Shown: positions 24,452-33,558 of the stretch, piece after piece
Numbering within the stretch: the stretch's first letter is position 1
Layout of the letters: the number at the start of each line of letters is the position of its first letter
Position numbers and translations under genes: made by a program
The notes under the pieces: generated by a model
Seen by the model: only the letters and a program-made list of their open reading frames with translations
Databases searched by the model: none
What the model was told of the DNA's origin: nothing
Source: Limiplasma sp048370855
Lineage (GTDB): Bacteria > Bacillota > Clostridia > Christensenellales > Aristaeellaceae
Length of the DNA: 64,000 bases
Assembly (NCBI GenBank): GCA_048370855.1
Contig: DBGEOK010000049.1
Span: forward strand, 1-64,000
Reading direction: 5' to 3'

Positions 24452-26887
24452 TTACTCGACGATGATGGTTCCGGCCTGATCGCCGATTTCGATGGTATAT
24501 TCGCCGGCATCCAGGGTCAAATCCATCTGTACCACGCGCCAGCTTCCGCCCTCGACGGTCATGATCTTTTCAGCCATCACCTCGCCGTTGGCCTTGGCCT
24601 GCACGGTGGTGATGCCGTCCGCGCCGTTGTTGCGCAGCAGGGCGTACACGGTGAAGGGCTCGCCGGCCTTGGTCTGGTTCCACACGGTGGTCTGCGTGGT
24701 TGTGGAGGAACCGGATTCCACTTCAACGGTTTCCTGCATCGTGGGCAGGATCAGGCAGGAGTACTTGAATTCGGGGTTCTTGCCGTAGCTCATGCCAAAC
24801 TGATAGGTGACCAGCGGATCGCCCCAGTTGTTGGGGGAAGCGTGATTGGGATCGTCCTCCATGACAGCCTGTACCATCAGGCGAACATAGGGAGAAGCGC
24901 CCTGATCGCCCGCCAGGTCTTTCCACTGCTCATTGTCCGCCACGATGTCGCGGGCAATTTCCTTGTTAATGACGCCGCCAGGCTCGACCACGCCGTAAAG
25001 CAGGTCCACATACACCCAGGGAGCGGTGGTGGTCACGAAACCGCCCTCGGTGGAGCCGTGGTCGGCGCCCTGGCTGTAGCTCAGGTACAGAAGCGCATCG
25101 GCGCTTTCAATGGCATACTGCGTGGGCTCGGTGGTGTTCAACGTCAGCACGATGGGCTTGCCGCAGTCCTGAGCGTCCTCGATGAACAGCTCGGTCGCGT
25201 CGTTGATGGAAGCGTAATCGCCCACAACCACGTCGGCTTCTTCCATGGCTTCCACAACCGTTACGCCCATTTCGGCCATATACTTCGCATAGCCTTCCTT
25301 GGCGGCGGAGTTGGAGCCGTCGACATATACCTTGGCATCCTTGCTGAGGGGCAGCAGGTTGTTGTCGTTTTTCACCAGCACGGCGGATTCCGCCTGCAGG
25401 CGCTCGGTCAGCTCCACCTCGTAGGGATTGCGGGCGGCGCGCAGCTCTTCGTCGTTGGTGATGGGGGTGGGGTTGGCGGCCCATTCGGCGCTGGCGCACA
25501 GTTCCACAGCGGCGTCCACGTCGCAGTACGGATTCTCGAACAGGCCCTTGTTATACTTGAACCGGAGAATACGGGTGGCAGCCTGATCCACGTTGGCCTT
25601 TTCCACTTCGCCGGAAGCCAGGCCGTCGATGATCGCCTGGGGGTAGTTGGAGGAGGGAGAGGATTCCCAATTGCTGTAATCCCGGATTATGGAGCCGGAG
25701 CCGAACATATCGGTGCCGTTGGCCAGGGCTTCATTATAAAGCCAACCGATGGTCTGCTGGCCCAGATCCACGCCCTCGGCGGTGACGCCGCTCATACGGC
25801 CGGGGTTGCTGGGACCGCCGCCCAAGGCCCACCAGTCGGTGACGACCACGCCCTGGAAACCAATCTCCTTGCGCAGATAATCCATGGTGGCTTTATCCCA
25901 CTTCACATCAACGGTATTGCTGATGCCGGTGCCGCCGCAGTTGGTCATAACCCATTCGGAACCGCCGGAGAGGGCGGCTTTCCAGCCTACCATCCAGTTA
26001 TCAAAGTTCTGGGCTACGCTGCGGGCCTTGCCAAAGGCGGAATCGCCGCCGCGGCCGATCCAGTGCTTGGTGCAGGAGGCCAGGCCGTTTTCTTCCAGGC
26101 CCTTGATTTCTTCGTGCACGATCGCGGCGATGTATTCGGGGTTCTCGCCGTACTGCGCGCCGATCTCATTGGCGTAGGGCTCGAAGGTGACATGAACGCC
26201 GATGGCGCGCATGGCCTTGCCATAGAAGGAAGCCAGCTCGTAGGCCAGCTCGGGATCGTTGGCCGTGCCGAAGCCCTCGTGCGCTTTGTCAATGTAACCG
26301 CCGAAGGAGTTATACTCGCGGTCGGAGGTGAACACCATGGGCACGCCCAGGCGCTCGGATTCCGCGGCGGCCTGCAGGTTGTTCAGGGTATTGGTGATGG
26401 TGATGGGGGTGCCGTTGAGGTTGAATAGCTGGCAGGTGAGGGCAAATTCCTTCACCATGTTGCGGGCGTCGTAAAGCTGCGTGTTGACGCAGAACAACAG
26501 GCCCACCTCTTCCTCGGGAGCCATCTGGCTGATCAGGTCGGCGATGCGGGCGTCGGTATCCACGCGCCAGTCCTCATACACATCCAGGAAGCCGTTCTTG
26601 TTCAGGTCCTTGAATTTCAGGCCGTCCACGTCCAGGATGGGCGTGACGCCCTCGATATAGGAGAGCTTCACCTGACCGGTGGCCTCGTCCGCCTCGATGA
26701 CGGAAAATTCGCAGGTGGATTGCAGATAGGCTTCCTCGGCGTCAGCCGCTTCCTGATCCACCTCCTGAGCGCGGAGGTCCATGACCTGGTTTGCGCCAAC
26801 AGGATCTTCGGCGGGAGCTTCCGCAAAAGCGCCTGAGACGCCGCTGAGCGCCATGACGACGACCAGCAGCAGCGAGAGTTTTTTCAT
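24452..26887 (-). CDS. Secreted glycoside hydrolase family 3 protein (large type)
   Basis: The 811-aa protein starts MKKLSLLLVVVMALSG (signal peptide, cleavage after AFA) at ATG 26887, not at the longer frame. After a linker it has a calcium-loop-like motif DLNKNGFLDVYEDWR (about 95-110). The GH3 barrel follows with FTSDREYNSFGG, TKHWIGRGGDS and the nucleophile aspartate in GVVVTDWWALGG (about 348), then the GH3_C domain (AESAVLVKNDNNLLPL) and a beta-sandwich tail (AGEPFTVYALLRNNGADG). GH3 enzymes hydrolyse beta-glucosides, xylosides or N-acetylglucosaminides; specificity cannot be read. It is a single-gene unit with its own terminator. Confidence 0.93.
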   Translation of the reverse strand: MKKLSLLLVVVMALSGVSGAFAEAPAEDPVGANQVMDLRAQEVDQEAADAEEAYLQSTCEFSVIEADEATGQVKLSYIEGVTPILDVDGLKFKDLNKNGFLDVYEDWRVDTDARIADLISQMAPEEEVGLLFCVNTQLYDARNMVKEFALTCQLFNLNGTPITITNTLNNLQAAAESERLGVPMVFTSDREYNSFGGYIDKAHEGFGTANDPELAYELASFYGKAMRAIGVHVTFEPYANEIGAQYGENPEYIAAIVHEEIKGLEENGLASCTKHWIGRGGDSAFGKARSVAQNFDNWMVGWKAALSGGSEWVMTNCGGTGISNTVDVKWDKATMDYLRKEIGFQGVVVTDWWALGGGPSNPGRMSGVTAEGVDLGQQTIGWLYNEALANGTDMFGSGSIIRDYSNWESSPSSNYPQAIIDGLASGEVEKANVDQAATRILRFKYNKGLFENPYCDVDAAVELCASAEWAANPTPITNDEELRAARNPYEVELTERLQAESAVLVKNDNNLLPLSKDAKVYVDGSNSAAKEGYAKYMAEMGVTVVEAMEEADVVVGDYASINDATELFIEDAQDCGKPIVLTLNTTEPTQYAIESADALLYLSYSQGADHGSTEGGFVTTTAPWVYVDLLYGVVEPGGVINKEIARDIVADNEQWKDLAGDQGASPYVRLMVQAVMEDDPNHASPNNWGDPLVTYQFGMSYGKNPEFKYSCLILPTMQETVEVESGSSTTTQTTVWNQTKAGEPFTVYALLRNNGADGITTVQAKANGEVMAEKIMTVEGGSWRVVQMDLTLDAGEYTIEIGDQAGTIIVE

Positions 26888-27059
26888 GTTTGATTGCTCC
26901 TTTCCACTCATTGGTTCAGGTCTTAGCCGCAAAAGCCGTTTTCTTCTCCCGTTCAGGAAAGCGCGGCCATTTGCAGGTTCCTTCTGTTACCATACCATGC
27001 TTTTGCTACATGGAATTGGAAAATGAAACACCTTCATTGACAGCTTCCCGCATGAACCC

Positions 27060-27096
27060 TTCGATTATGGGAAAATCAGGTACAAACGACCAGAAA
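27060..27096 (-). promoter_or_regulatory. Candidate activator site upstream of GH3 gene 24452-26887
   Basis: TTCGATTATGGGAAAATCAG at 27060-27079, continuing with GTACAAACGACCAG, closely matches sequences upstream of the GH3 gene at 36450-38903 (38972-39000) and of the VTC operon (30633-30663). It lies about 60 bases upstream of a weak -10-like element. Confidence 0.4.
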
Positions 27097-27117
27097 AAAA
27101 CGCACAAAGGGGCGTTC

Positions 27118-27146
27118 AAAAGCCCCGCCGGCTTTGGCAGGGCTTT
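27118..27146 (-). terminator. Terminator of the VTC-DUF4956-CotH operon
   Basis: Minus-strand stem AAAGCCCTGCC / GGCGGGGCTTT (one mismatch) with a loop of a few bases and a terminal TTTT, directly after the CotH stop at 27155. Confidence 0.7.
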
Positions 27147-27154
27147 AAGAGGGG

Positions 27155-29188
27155 CTAGCGATTGTGGCTTTCCACACGGCGGATGATCAGAAGCGCGGCC
27201 AGGAGAATAAGGCTCCAAAGGGCCGCCGACACCCATTGCCCCCTTTGATCGGCCTGCGATCCCTCCGGGGGATTGCCGCCCGCCGGAAAGGCATTCTGCC
27301 GCTCCGGCTTTGATTTGGCGGCATCCGGGGCCGGCGTCTCCGCGGGCTGGGCCGCCGTCTCTTGCGGCGAGGCGGGCTCAGGCGGCGCGCTTTGCCCGCC
27401 GCCTGAGCCGCCGCCAAAGGAATCGCCGCTTTCCTGCCCGGCAGGCTCCGCGCCGGAGGGCGGCGTAAAGCCTCCGGAAAAACTTGACGTCTGGCCGGGC
27501 GGCTGGAAGCCGCCGCCGTTTCCGCCGGCATTCATGCTGCCCATATCGGCGGTAGAGAGATCGCTGGCGTCCACCAGGGCGGCGCGGTTGTCCCGCTGCG
27601 CCTGGCTGGTCGCGGGAATCGTTCCGTCCAGTTGCCCCCGGATGCTTTCCGCGCGCTTGCGGCAGAAGGTTTGCAGCGTGCCGACCGCCTTTTCAAACGC
27701 CTCCATGCTGTAAAAAGCGGACGTATCCAACGCAAGATAGGGCGTTATCAATGCCTGTATTCGGCTAATTTCCCGCTCCAGCCATCCGTTTTCGAGGTTT
27801 TCCGCAAGGAAACGGTCATAGGCGGCGTGATAATCCGCCAAGGCGTCCTCATCGCTGAAGATCCAGGCGATCAGCGGGCGGGAATCCACCGTGCCGCCGC
27901 TGACGGGCGAATCAATGGGCGAATTGACCGCGGAGGTGGCGTCGGAGGAGGCGGCAAAACCGCCAAAGGCCAGGTTGTAGTCCCAGGGGATGATGGACAG
28001 CCTTCCCTCCTCCTCGTACAGATAGTAGTTATGCACCATCATGCCCGTATAGCTGTCGTCGTTGCAAAGGAAATGATGAACGGCCAGATAGCGGATCACC
28101 TCGTCCTGGCATACCGTGTCGTCCAGAGCTTCCTTGGCGTTCAGCCTGCGCAGCGCCTCGATCAGGCGCGCCTGATCCTTTTTGCCGGCGCTGGTTTTGG
28201 CGTTGTGGAAGATATTTGCGTAGTGATCCGGGTCATCGTCCGAATAGATCAGCTTCACATCGTCGCTTCCCATGCCAAAATTGAAGCCGCTCCCTCCGGG
28301 CGCTTCGGGAAAGCCGCCCCGCGCCTTTTCGCTATCGGGCGCCGCTTGGGCGTCGGGAACCGGCGTCGTTCCCCGGGCACTTTCTCCGCCGGAGGGATTG
28401 AAATCAGCGGGAGGCGTGTCCGGCATATCCGCGGGCGCGCCGGAGGAGCCGCCGAAGGAAAGCCCGCCGTCCCCAGGGCGCGTAGCCGTTTCCGGCGCGG
28501 AGCCGTCATTGCCCGGTCTTTCCCGTAGCTGGTCAAGGCTGAAGTCCCGTCCGTTTCCCCGGCCCCCGCCAAAAGACATGCTGTCCGGCTTATACAGCTC
28601 GCCCTTGGTCATCCCATTGCGGTCCAGAAACGCCTCTTCCACGCCCTCCACGGCCAGATACAACCCCCAGGGTTCGCCGTTGACGTTGATCTGTACATAG
28701 CTGCAGAGGGGAGAGGGAACGCCCATGCGATTCATTAGCGTATACGCCAGATCATCCTTCATCATGGTGGCATCTTGGATCAAATTATTGAGGCTCAGCT
28801 TATCCAGGCCATGATAGGTCATTCCCTTTTGATAGTGGTCAAATTCCAACTTGAAGGAATAGCGGGAAGAGCCCATGGAGGCAACGGAAGAGAGGGAGGT
28901 GTTGCCCTTGGCGCGAATGCCCGCGCCCGCGTACTTTTCGCCGTCGATGGCGACGCCGCACTGAGCGTATTCCTCCGCCATGGCGTTGGCAAGAAAGCCT
29001 TCCCAATCCTCCATTGTGATGTCGATGGTATGCACCTTGCTCCGGTCAAACAGCAGCTCCTCATAACCCGCGCGGCGTCGGTCGTCGCCCTGCGCCGGCT
29101 CCGAAAGCCCCCATAGGCACGCTGCGGCCAGCAGCATCAGCGCCGTGGCGACGCATGCGATACGCTCCGCTTTTTTGGTTCTCAGCAT
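27155..29188 (-). CDS. CotH-family protein kinase-like membrane protein
   Basis: The 677-aa protein has an N-terminal signal anchor (ACVATALMLLAAACLWGL), the CotH kinase fold and a C-terminal transmembrane helix (WVSAALWSLILLAALLII). In the fold, GIRAKGNTSLSSV, YVQINVNGEPWGLYLAVEGV, GELYKPDSMSFGGG and the metal-binding IPWDYNLAFGGF are visible. A Gly/Pro/Ser-rich insert (about 210-315) and a second low-complexity tail (about 545-650) are typical of clostridial CotH proteins. CotH in Bacillus phosphorylates spore coat proteins. Start chosen at ATG 29188, 4 bases after the DUF4956 stop; the longer start lies inside the preceding gene. Confidence 0.85.
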   Translation of the reverse strand: MLRTKKAERIACVATALMLLAAACLWGLSEPAQGDDRRRAGYEELLFDRSKVHTIDITMEDWEGFLANAMAEEYAQCGVAIDGEKYAGAGIRAKGNTSLSSVASMGSSRYSFKLEFDHYQKGMTYHGLDKLSLNNLIQDATMMKDDLAYTLMNRMGVPSPLCSYVQINVNGEPWGLYLAVEGVEEAFLDRNGMTKGELYKPDSMSFGGGRGNGRDFSLDQLRERPGNDGSAPETATRPGDGGLSFGGSSGAPADMPDTPPADFNPSGGESARGTTPVPDAQAAPDSEKARGGFPEAPGGSGFNFGMGSDDVKLIYSDDDPDHYANIFHNAKTSAGKKDQARLIEALRRLNAKEALDDTVCQDEVIRYLAVHHFLCNDDSYTGMMVHNYYLYEEEGRLSIIPWDYNLAFGGFAASSDATSAVNSPIDSPVSGGTVDSRPLIAWIFSDEDALADYHAAYDRFLAENLENGWLEREISRIQALITPYLALDTSAFYSMEAFEKAVGTLQTFCRKRAESIRGQLDGTIPATSQAQRDNRAALVDASDLSTADMGSMNAGGNGGGFQPPGQTSSFSGGFTPPSGAEPAGQESGDSFGGGSGGGQSAPPEPASPQETAAQPAETPAPDAAKSKPERQNAFPAGGNPPEGSQADQRGQWVSAALWSLILLAALLIIRRVESHNR

Positions 29189-29192
29189 GGGA

Positions 29193-29864
29193 TCACCCCA
29201 TATAATCGCCATTATAGCTTACCAGCACCGCGCTTCCCACGCCGTCCATTTCGGACAGCCTGGTGATGAAATCGGTGTCGTTGTCCTTCAGCGTCACCTC
29301 GTAGGTCAGCTCGATGGCGCCTTTCTGGGCGCTTTTGCTCTTGACGACGGTTTTGCCGGTATTTTGCTTCAGGTAGGCGGTCACCTGTTCCTCCGCCTTT
29401 CCGCTATCGCAGGAGATAACGGCGATAAACGGCTTCTGGGCGGATTTTTTGTTGCAGAACACAATCATGATGACGCCGATGATAACGCTGCCGAAGACGG
29501 CCAGCGGAATCATCCCGGCTGCCAGCACAATGCCGCCCGCGATGGACCAGAAGAGGAACGCAATGTCCATCGGCTCCTTGATGGCGGTGCGGAAACGCAC
29601 GATGGAAAGCGCGCCCACCATGCCCAGGGACAGAACCACATTGGAGGTCACCGCCAAAATGACCATGGTGGTAATCATCGTCATGGCAATCAGCGAACCG
29701 CCAAAGGACTGAGAAAACATCACCCCGGCGTAGGTCTTTTTGTACACGAAAAAGATGAACAGCCCCAGGCAGAAGGACAGCAGCAAAGCGATGCCCATAT
29801 CCGTAACGGATACGGCCGTCACGTTTTCCAAAAACGAGGATTTGAAAATATCGTTAAAAGTCAT
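29193..29864 (-). CDS. DUF4956 membrane protein
   Basis: The 223-aa protein has four transmembrane segments: about 22-41 (GIALLLSFCLGLFIFFVY), about 52-80, a conserved loop GALSIVRFRTAIKEPMDI, and two more at about 105-140. A soluble C-terminal ferredoxin-like domain (about 145-223) follows. The RFRTAIKEP loop is the hallmark of DUF4956. These proteins are consistently encoded between VTC polyphosphate-polymerase domains and CotH kinases. The function is not known; polyphosphate or nucleotide handling at the membrane is a guess from context. Confidence 0.9.
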   Translation of the reverse strand: MTFNDIFKSSFLENVTAVSVTDMGIALLLSFCLGLFIFFVYKKTYAGVMFSQSFGGSLIAMTMITTMVILAVTSNVVLSLGMVGALSIVRFRTAIKEPMDIAFLFWSIAGGIVLAAGMIPLAVFGSVIIGVIMIVFCNKKSAQKPFIAVISCDSGKAEEQVTAYLKQNTGKTVVKSKSAQKGAIELTYEVTLKDNDTDFITRLSEMDGVGSAVLVSYNGDYMG

Positions 29865-29887
29865 GTGGACGCCTCCATTCAGATTGA

Positions 29888-30559
29888 CTACTGATAAACC
29901 CGGCAGGCCGCATACTTGGAAAAGGCCGTAGCGCCGCGGCTTTTCAGCGCCGCCGCCTGTCGGATGACGCCCGGCAGGTATTCATCCCACTTGACCTCCA
30001 AAAGCGTCACGTCGTCCGCGATGGGCAAAGTCAGTCCATCGGGATTGAGAAAATCCCGCGGCGTACCGGCGCGAATGGCCCAGTCGATGGTCACGCGCAC
30101 GTTGCCGGGGCCGTAAACGAAGGGGATGCGCTTATATTCCACCACCGTCTTGGGCGCCAGGCGGCGCACCTTCATATCTCCATACAGGGCCATCAGCAGG
30201 GGACGCTTGCTGGTTGCCAGCCAGGCGATATCCCCTTGGAGAATCCGCCGCGCCTCCATAAGCGTCAGAACTTCCCGCGGCTTGCACCCCACGCCGTCCC
30301 GCTTCATTTTGCATTCCAGCACGATATAGTCGAGATGGTCGTCATAATAACGAATGCGAAATTTTCTCCGCTCGTTCACGCCGTCCAGCTTTTCATGCAG
30401 CGCCGTATCCATCGGATCGTCAAAATACAGGCTGCGGATACGGTAATAGCCCTTTTCCGCGGCATTCGGATCGATCTTTGCCACAGCGCACAGGTTTGTT
30501 CGGATTGCCGCCGCGTCTCCGGGCGATATCACATGCTTCATCTCATGCCGGTAATTCAT
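29888..30559 (-). CDS. VTC-domain polyphosphate polymerase-like protein
   Basis: The 223-aa protein has the VTC fold signatures: MNYRHEMKHVISPGDAAAI at the N-terminus, YRIRSLYFDDPMDTAL, RRKFRIRYYDDHLDYIVLEC, the KRDGVGCKPREVL strand, VVEYKRIPFVYGPGNVRVTI and ITLLEVKWDEYLPGV-like LLEVKWDEYLPGVI near the end. The positively charged tunnel residues of VTC4-type polymerases are present in RHEMKH, RIRSLYFD and KFRIR. It leads the VTC-DUF4956-CotH operon, starting after a GGAGG site. Substrate preference (polyphosphate or another polymer) is not known for the bacterial forms. Confidence 0.88.
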   Translation of the reverse strand: MNYRHEMKHVISPGDAAAIRTNLCAVAKIDPNAAEKGYYRIRSLYFDDPMDTALHEKLDGVNERRKFRIRYYDDHLDYIVLECKMKRDGVGCKPREVLTLMEARRILQGDIAWLATSKRPLLMALYGDMKVRRLAPKTVVEYKRIPFVYGPGNVRVTIDWAIRAGTPRDFLNPDGLTLPIADDVTLLEVKWDEYLPGVIRQAAALKSRGATAFSKYAACRVYQ

Positions 30560-30632
30560 CTGATTTCCTCCTTCCTCTAAAGAATCAAAGCTGTGATTTC
30601 AGCATTGCCATTGTATCAGAGAACGGCGGCGG

Positions 30633-30671
30633 TATGATTGGAAATTTGGGAACAAACCACCGGAAAATCAA
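30633..30671 (-). promoter_or_regulatory. Candidate shared regulatory site upstream of the VTC operon
   Basis: GATTGGAAATTTGGGAACAA followed by ACCACCGGAAAATC shares an ACAAACSACCRGAAAA block and the preceding GATT...GGAAA with 27060-27096. A -10-like TGATACAAT lies about 20 bases downstream on the minus strand (near 30610-30620). About 75 bases from the VTC start. Confidence 0.35.
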
Positions 30672-30779
30672 CCTCTGCTTTGAACGTACTGTGAACGCGG
30701 CGTGAAAACAGCCTTCGTCTGGAGCGGTTTTTGCAAAAGAAAAAATTTTGCGGCATACCTCATGAAGCATCATGATCAA

Positions 30780-30822
30780 AATAAAGCAGGACGCTGTGCG
30801 GAGCAAATCCATAGCGTCCTGT
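30780..30822 (-). terminator. Terminator of the TetR-MATE-kinase operon
   Basis: Minus-strand stem CAGGACGCT / AGCGTCCTG with a 17-base loop, followed by CTTTATTTTG, 50 bases after the predicted end of the cytidylate-kinase-like gene. Confidence 0.7.
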
Positions 30823-30868
30823 ATTATAAATTGATCCGTTTTTTGTCGCCAAAACGCTGCCAGGAAAT

Positions 30869-31454
30869 TCAACGATAGGCTGATATCACAACCTGGACGG
30901 CTCCGTCGATTCCAAGTCTGCCGCTGTTGATGCAAAGGTCAAAATCATTCATTCGCGGTGTTGATTTTTCCGCATAGAAAGAATAATATGCCATACGCTT
31001 TTTATCAACCGTCAAGCCGTTTTTCTATGTTTTCCGTCGGTTCCTGATATTCTTCCACGGCGCGGCGTATTCTTGTTTCGATATCCGCGTAAATGATCAC
31101 GCGAAGCACTTGGAACTGGCCTCTTATCACCGTGCAAGCGCTGCGCCCCACGAGCACGCAAGGGCCGCGAACGTTCAGCTTACGAATCGCTTCGCGCTGG
31201 GCGAGATACAGTTTGTCCTTGACCGGCAGGTCGGAGGGCGCGCCGGGAGCAGTCGAATATAAGCGGCTTCCCGCCTCTATTTGATTTGCGCCGGCAAAGG
31301 ATTCAGCGCAGAGGCCGCTACGGAGGACGGCCTCCTGGATCATTTCCCTGTCATAAAAGGGAATGCGCAGCCGTTCGGACGCGAGCTTGCCAATCTGTCT
31401 GCCGCCGCTGCCGTATTGTCGGCTGATTGCAATGACCTTATCCATTTTGGCCAC
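30869..31454 (-). pseudogene. Cytidylate kinase-like family protein, frameshifted near the 3' end
   Basis: The first frame (31454 to 31005) encodes MAKMDKVIAISRQYGSGGRQ (P-loop-like GSGGRQIG), LRIPFYDREMIQEA, GPCVLVGRSACTVI and RIRRAVEEYQEPTENIEKRL, then stops after two codons. In the next frame TVDKKRMAYYSFYAEKSTPR and LCINSGRLGIDGAVQVVI continue the family's normal C-terminus to a TGA at 30869. One extra T at 31014-31015 explains both. Cytidylate-kinase-like proteins are nucleoside-monophosphate-kinase-fold proteins of uncertain substrate. It overlaps the MATE gene by 17 bases, so it is the last gene of that operon. Confidence 0.75.
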
Positions 31455-32868
31455 CCTCGCTTTCTTTTGTTTCGGCTGTTCCGCCCGACATCATTCTGGA
31501 CGCCGCGCGTTTCATGGGCTTGATCAGAAAGAGGCACACAAGAATCGTCAGCGCGTCGGCGGCGGGCTGTGAAAAATAGATGCCCGCCACGCCGAAAACA
31601 CGGGGCAGAAGCAGGATGAACGGGACATAAAAGGCCCCTTGCCGGATCAGGGACAAAACCAGCCCCACTTTCGACGCGCCGATGGTCTGATAGGTAATCG
31701 TCATCATATAACACAGGCCGAAGGCTGGATACAGCGCCACCTGTGAAATCAGCAGCCACTTGCCAAACTCCACCACCGAAGGGTTGCGGTTGAACAGCAG
31801 AATGAGCGGACGGGCCAGCAGGATATACGCCGCCGCCACCGCAACGGTCAGCAGCAACGAGCCTTTGAGCGCGAACCGCGCCGCCTGATGGAACCGCTCC
31901 TCATTTTTCGCGCCGAAAGCGTAGGAGGCCACCGGCTGATATCCCTGCATAAAACCCATCACCACATAGCAGCCGATGAGGATCAATCGCTGCACCACGC
32001 CGTAGGCCGCGATGATGAGATCGGAATCCGGCAGGGGCTTGGCGGCGATATTGGTCAGCGAGGTTGCCACCGCGAGGCAAATTTGGATGACAGCCGTGGG
32101 AATGCCGATTGATACGACGCCCCGCACCAGACCGACGGAGGGTTGAAAATGACGGGGCTTTACCTGGATGATAGAGCGGCCGCTCAGATAGAACCACAGC
32201 AGAATGCCAAAGGTCACAAACTGAGAGACGGTCGTGGCGAGGGACGCGCCCTCCACGCCCATATCAAAACCCCAGGAAAACATGAACACCGGGTCCAGCG
32301 CCACATTCAGCAGCGCGCCGGCGACAACGGCGATAGAAGATATTTTAACCGAGGATTCCGCCCTGGCCGCGCAGTTCAGGCTTTGGGCGGGAAGGTTGAA
32401 CAGCGCGGCAATGAACATCCAAAACGCATAGTCTTTTGCTTGCGGCACAACCGCGTCGGAGGCGCCGAACGCCCGCAGCAGCGGTTCCATAAAGAGGACG
32501 CCTAAGATGCAAAGGACGCCGCCGACCAGCATGGACAGCCCCGAAATGGTCGTGACCGTCCGGCTGGCGCCCTCCTTGTCGTCAGCGCCCAGTTGCCGGC
32601 CCGCGAGCACCGCCGCGCCCGCCGCAAAAATATTTTCCAAGGAAACCATGATGAGCAGCAGCGGCAGGGTGACGCCCACCGCCGCCAGAGCGATGTCGCT
32701 GTTAAGCATGCCGATATACGCCGTGTCCACAATGTTGTAAACGGCCTTTGCCAGCAGGGCCAGGGTGGCGGGAACAGCAAGCTTGACAATCGCCTTTGCG
32801 GGCGCGACATCTGATAAAATGGATTCCCGGTTGTTTGTGATTTCGTGATTCCCGCTCATGGTTCTCAT
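31438..32868 (-). CDS. MATE-family multidrug/organic-ion efflux transporter
   Basis: The 476-aa protein has about twelve hydrophobic segments and MATE signatures: IVKLAVPATLALLAKAVYNI, DTAYIGMLNSDIALAAVGVT, NCAARAESSVK, ALLNVALDPVFMFSWGFDMG, YGVVQRLILIGCYVVMG and GYQPVASYAFGAKNEER. The ATG at 32868 overlaps the TetR stop in an ATGA junction, much better supported than the longer reading into the TetR gene. Na+ or H+ coupled export is the family role; substrate unknown. It is controlled with its TetR regulator. Confidence 0.92.
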   Translation of the reverse strand: MRTMSGNHEITNNRESILSDVAPAKAIVKLAVPATLALLAKAVYNIVDTAYIGMLNSDIALAAVGVTLPLLLIMVSLENIFAAGAAVLAGRQLGADDKEGASRTVTTISGLSMLVGGVLCILGVLFMEPLLRAFGASDAVVPQAKDYAFWMFIAALFNLPAQSLNCAARAESSVKISSIAVVAGALLNVALDPVFMFSWGFDMGVEGASLATTVSQFVTFGILLWFYLSGRSIIQVKPRHFQPSVGLVRGVVSIGIPTAVIQICLAVATSLTNIAAKPLPDSDLIIAAYGVVQRLILIGCYVVMGFMQGYQPVASYAFGAKNEERFHQAARFALKGSLLLTVAVAAAYILLARPLILLFNRNPSVVEFGKWLLISQVALYPAFGLCYMMTITYQTIGASKVGLVLSLIRQGAFYVPFILLLPRVFGVAGIYFSQPAADALTILVCLFLIKPMKRAASRMMSGGTAETKESEGGQNG

Positions 32869-33479
32869 TCCTCCCGTTCCGCCACGCCATACAGCAAAAT
32901 ATGCAGCGACCGCTTGCAGACCTGCTCGCGCTGCTTCCAATCGTTTGATCCAAAGTTTTCCATACGGTATCGGGCGTTGATAAAGTCCTGATACAGCCGG
33001 AAGACCTCTACCACCTCGTCCACCGTAACGCCGGGTTGGAGCGGAATTTTTTCCAGCAGCGCGGTCAATACGGAAACATTCAGCGCGTCGAAGTCCGCTT
33101 TGATTTTTTGAACGGCCTCTTTCAAATGCGGGGGCGGCGAAATGACCGCCTCGCAAAACAGGGGGAGCAGTTGGGGGTTTACCTCAAAAAAGGCCAGACG
33201 CGCGTTAAAATAGCGCCCCAGACATTCGTCGGCGCTGCCTCCGACATCCGCCGCGCTTTTTTTGAGCACGGCGGTCAGTTGGTCGAAGCAGTTTTGCAGA
33301 CAGGCAAGGTACAGTTCGTCCTTATCCTTAAAATAGTGATAAAGAATCCCTTTGGAAATGCCGCCCGCGGTGCAGAGCGTGTTGACGGAGCTCAATCCGT
33401 AGCCTTGCCTTGCAAACTCCCGTGTGGCGTTTTCTAAAATTTTTTGCAGGCTTTTATAATTTTTTTCTTCCCGTTTCAT
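32865..33479 (-). CDS. TetR/AcrR-family transcriptional repressor
   Basis: The 204-aa protein has an N-terminal TetR helix-turn-helix (ILENATREFARQGYGLSSV, then GGISKGILYHYFKDKDELYL) and an all-helical ligand domain. Start at ATG 33479, spaced 7 bases from AGGAGG; the upstream in-frame ATG is too close to that site. It is the first gene of the TetR-MATE-kinase operon and has a strong inverted repeat just upstream, so self-repression relieved by the transporter's substrate is likely. Confidence 0.92.
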   Translation of the reverse strand: MKREEKNYKSLQKILENATREFARQGYGLSSVNTLCTAGGISKGILYHYFKDKDELYLACLQNCFDQLTAVLKKSAADVGGSADECLGRYFNARLAFFEVNPQLLPLFCEAVISPPPHLKEAVQKIKADFDALNVSVLTALLEKIPLQPGVTVDEVVEVFRLYQDFINARYRMENFGSNDWKQREQVCKRSLHILLYGVAEREE

Positions 33480-33502
33480 GATGCATCCTCCTGTCAAACA
33501 AA

Positions 33503-33558
33503 AATAGACTTACCAGTCTGTTATCTTAGCATACTACAAACAGACCAGTAAGTCTATT
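33503..33558. promoter_or_regulatory. TetR operator: long inverted repeat upstream of the TetR-MATE operon
   Basis: AATAGACTTACCAGTCTGTT (33503-33522) and AACAGACCAGTAAGTCTATT (33539-33558) are reverse complements at 18 of 20 positions, 16 bases apart. Each arm is itself near-palindromic (AGACT-TACC-AGTCT), so two TetR dimers could bind and cover the core promoter between them. Confidence 0.8.

Noticed and set aside
24374..26428. 684-codon open frame on the plus strand opposite a GH3 gene
   Set aside because: It is the antisense of the conserved GH3 coding frame, rich in His/Gly/Val as expected from GC-rich third positions, with no ribosome binding site or recognisable domain.
30585..30935. 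116-codon minus-strand frame between the VTC and kinase-like genes
   Set aside because: Overlaps the out-of-frame C-terminus of the cytidylate-kinase-like gene, a terminator and a promoter region; no domain.
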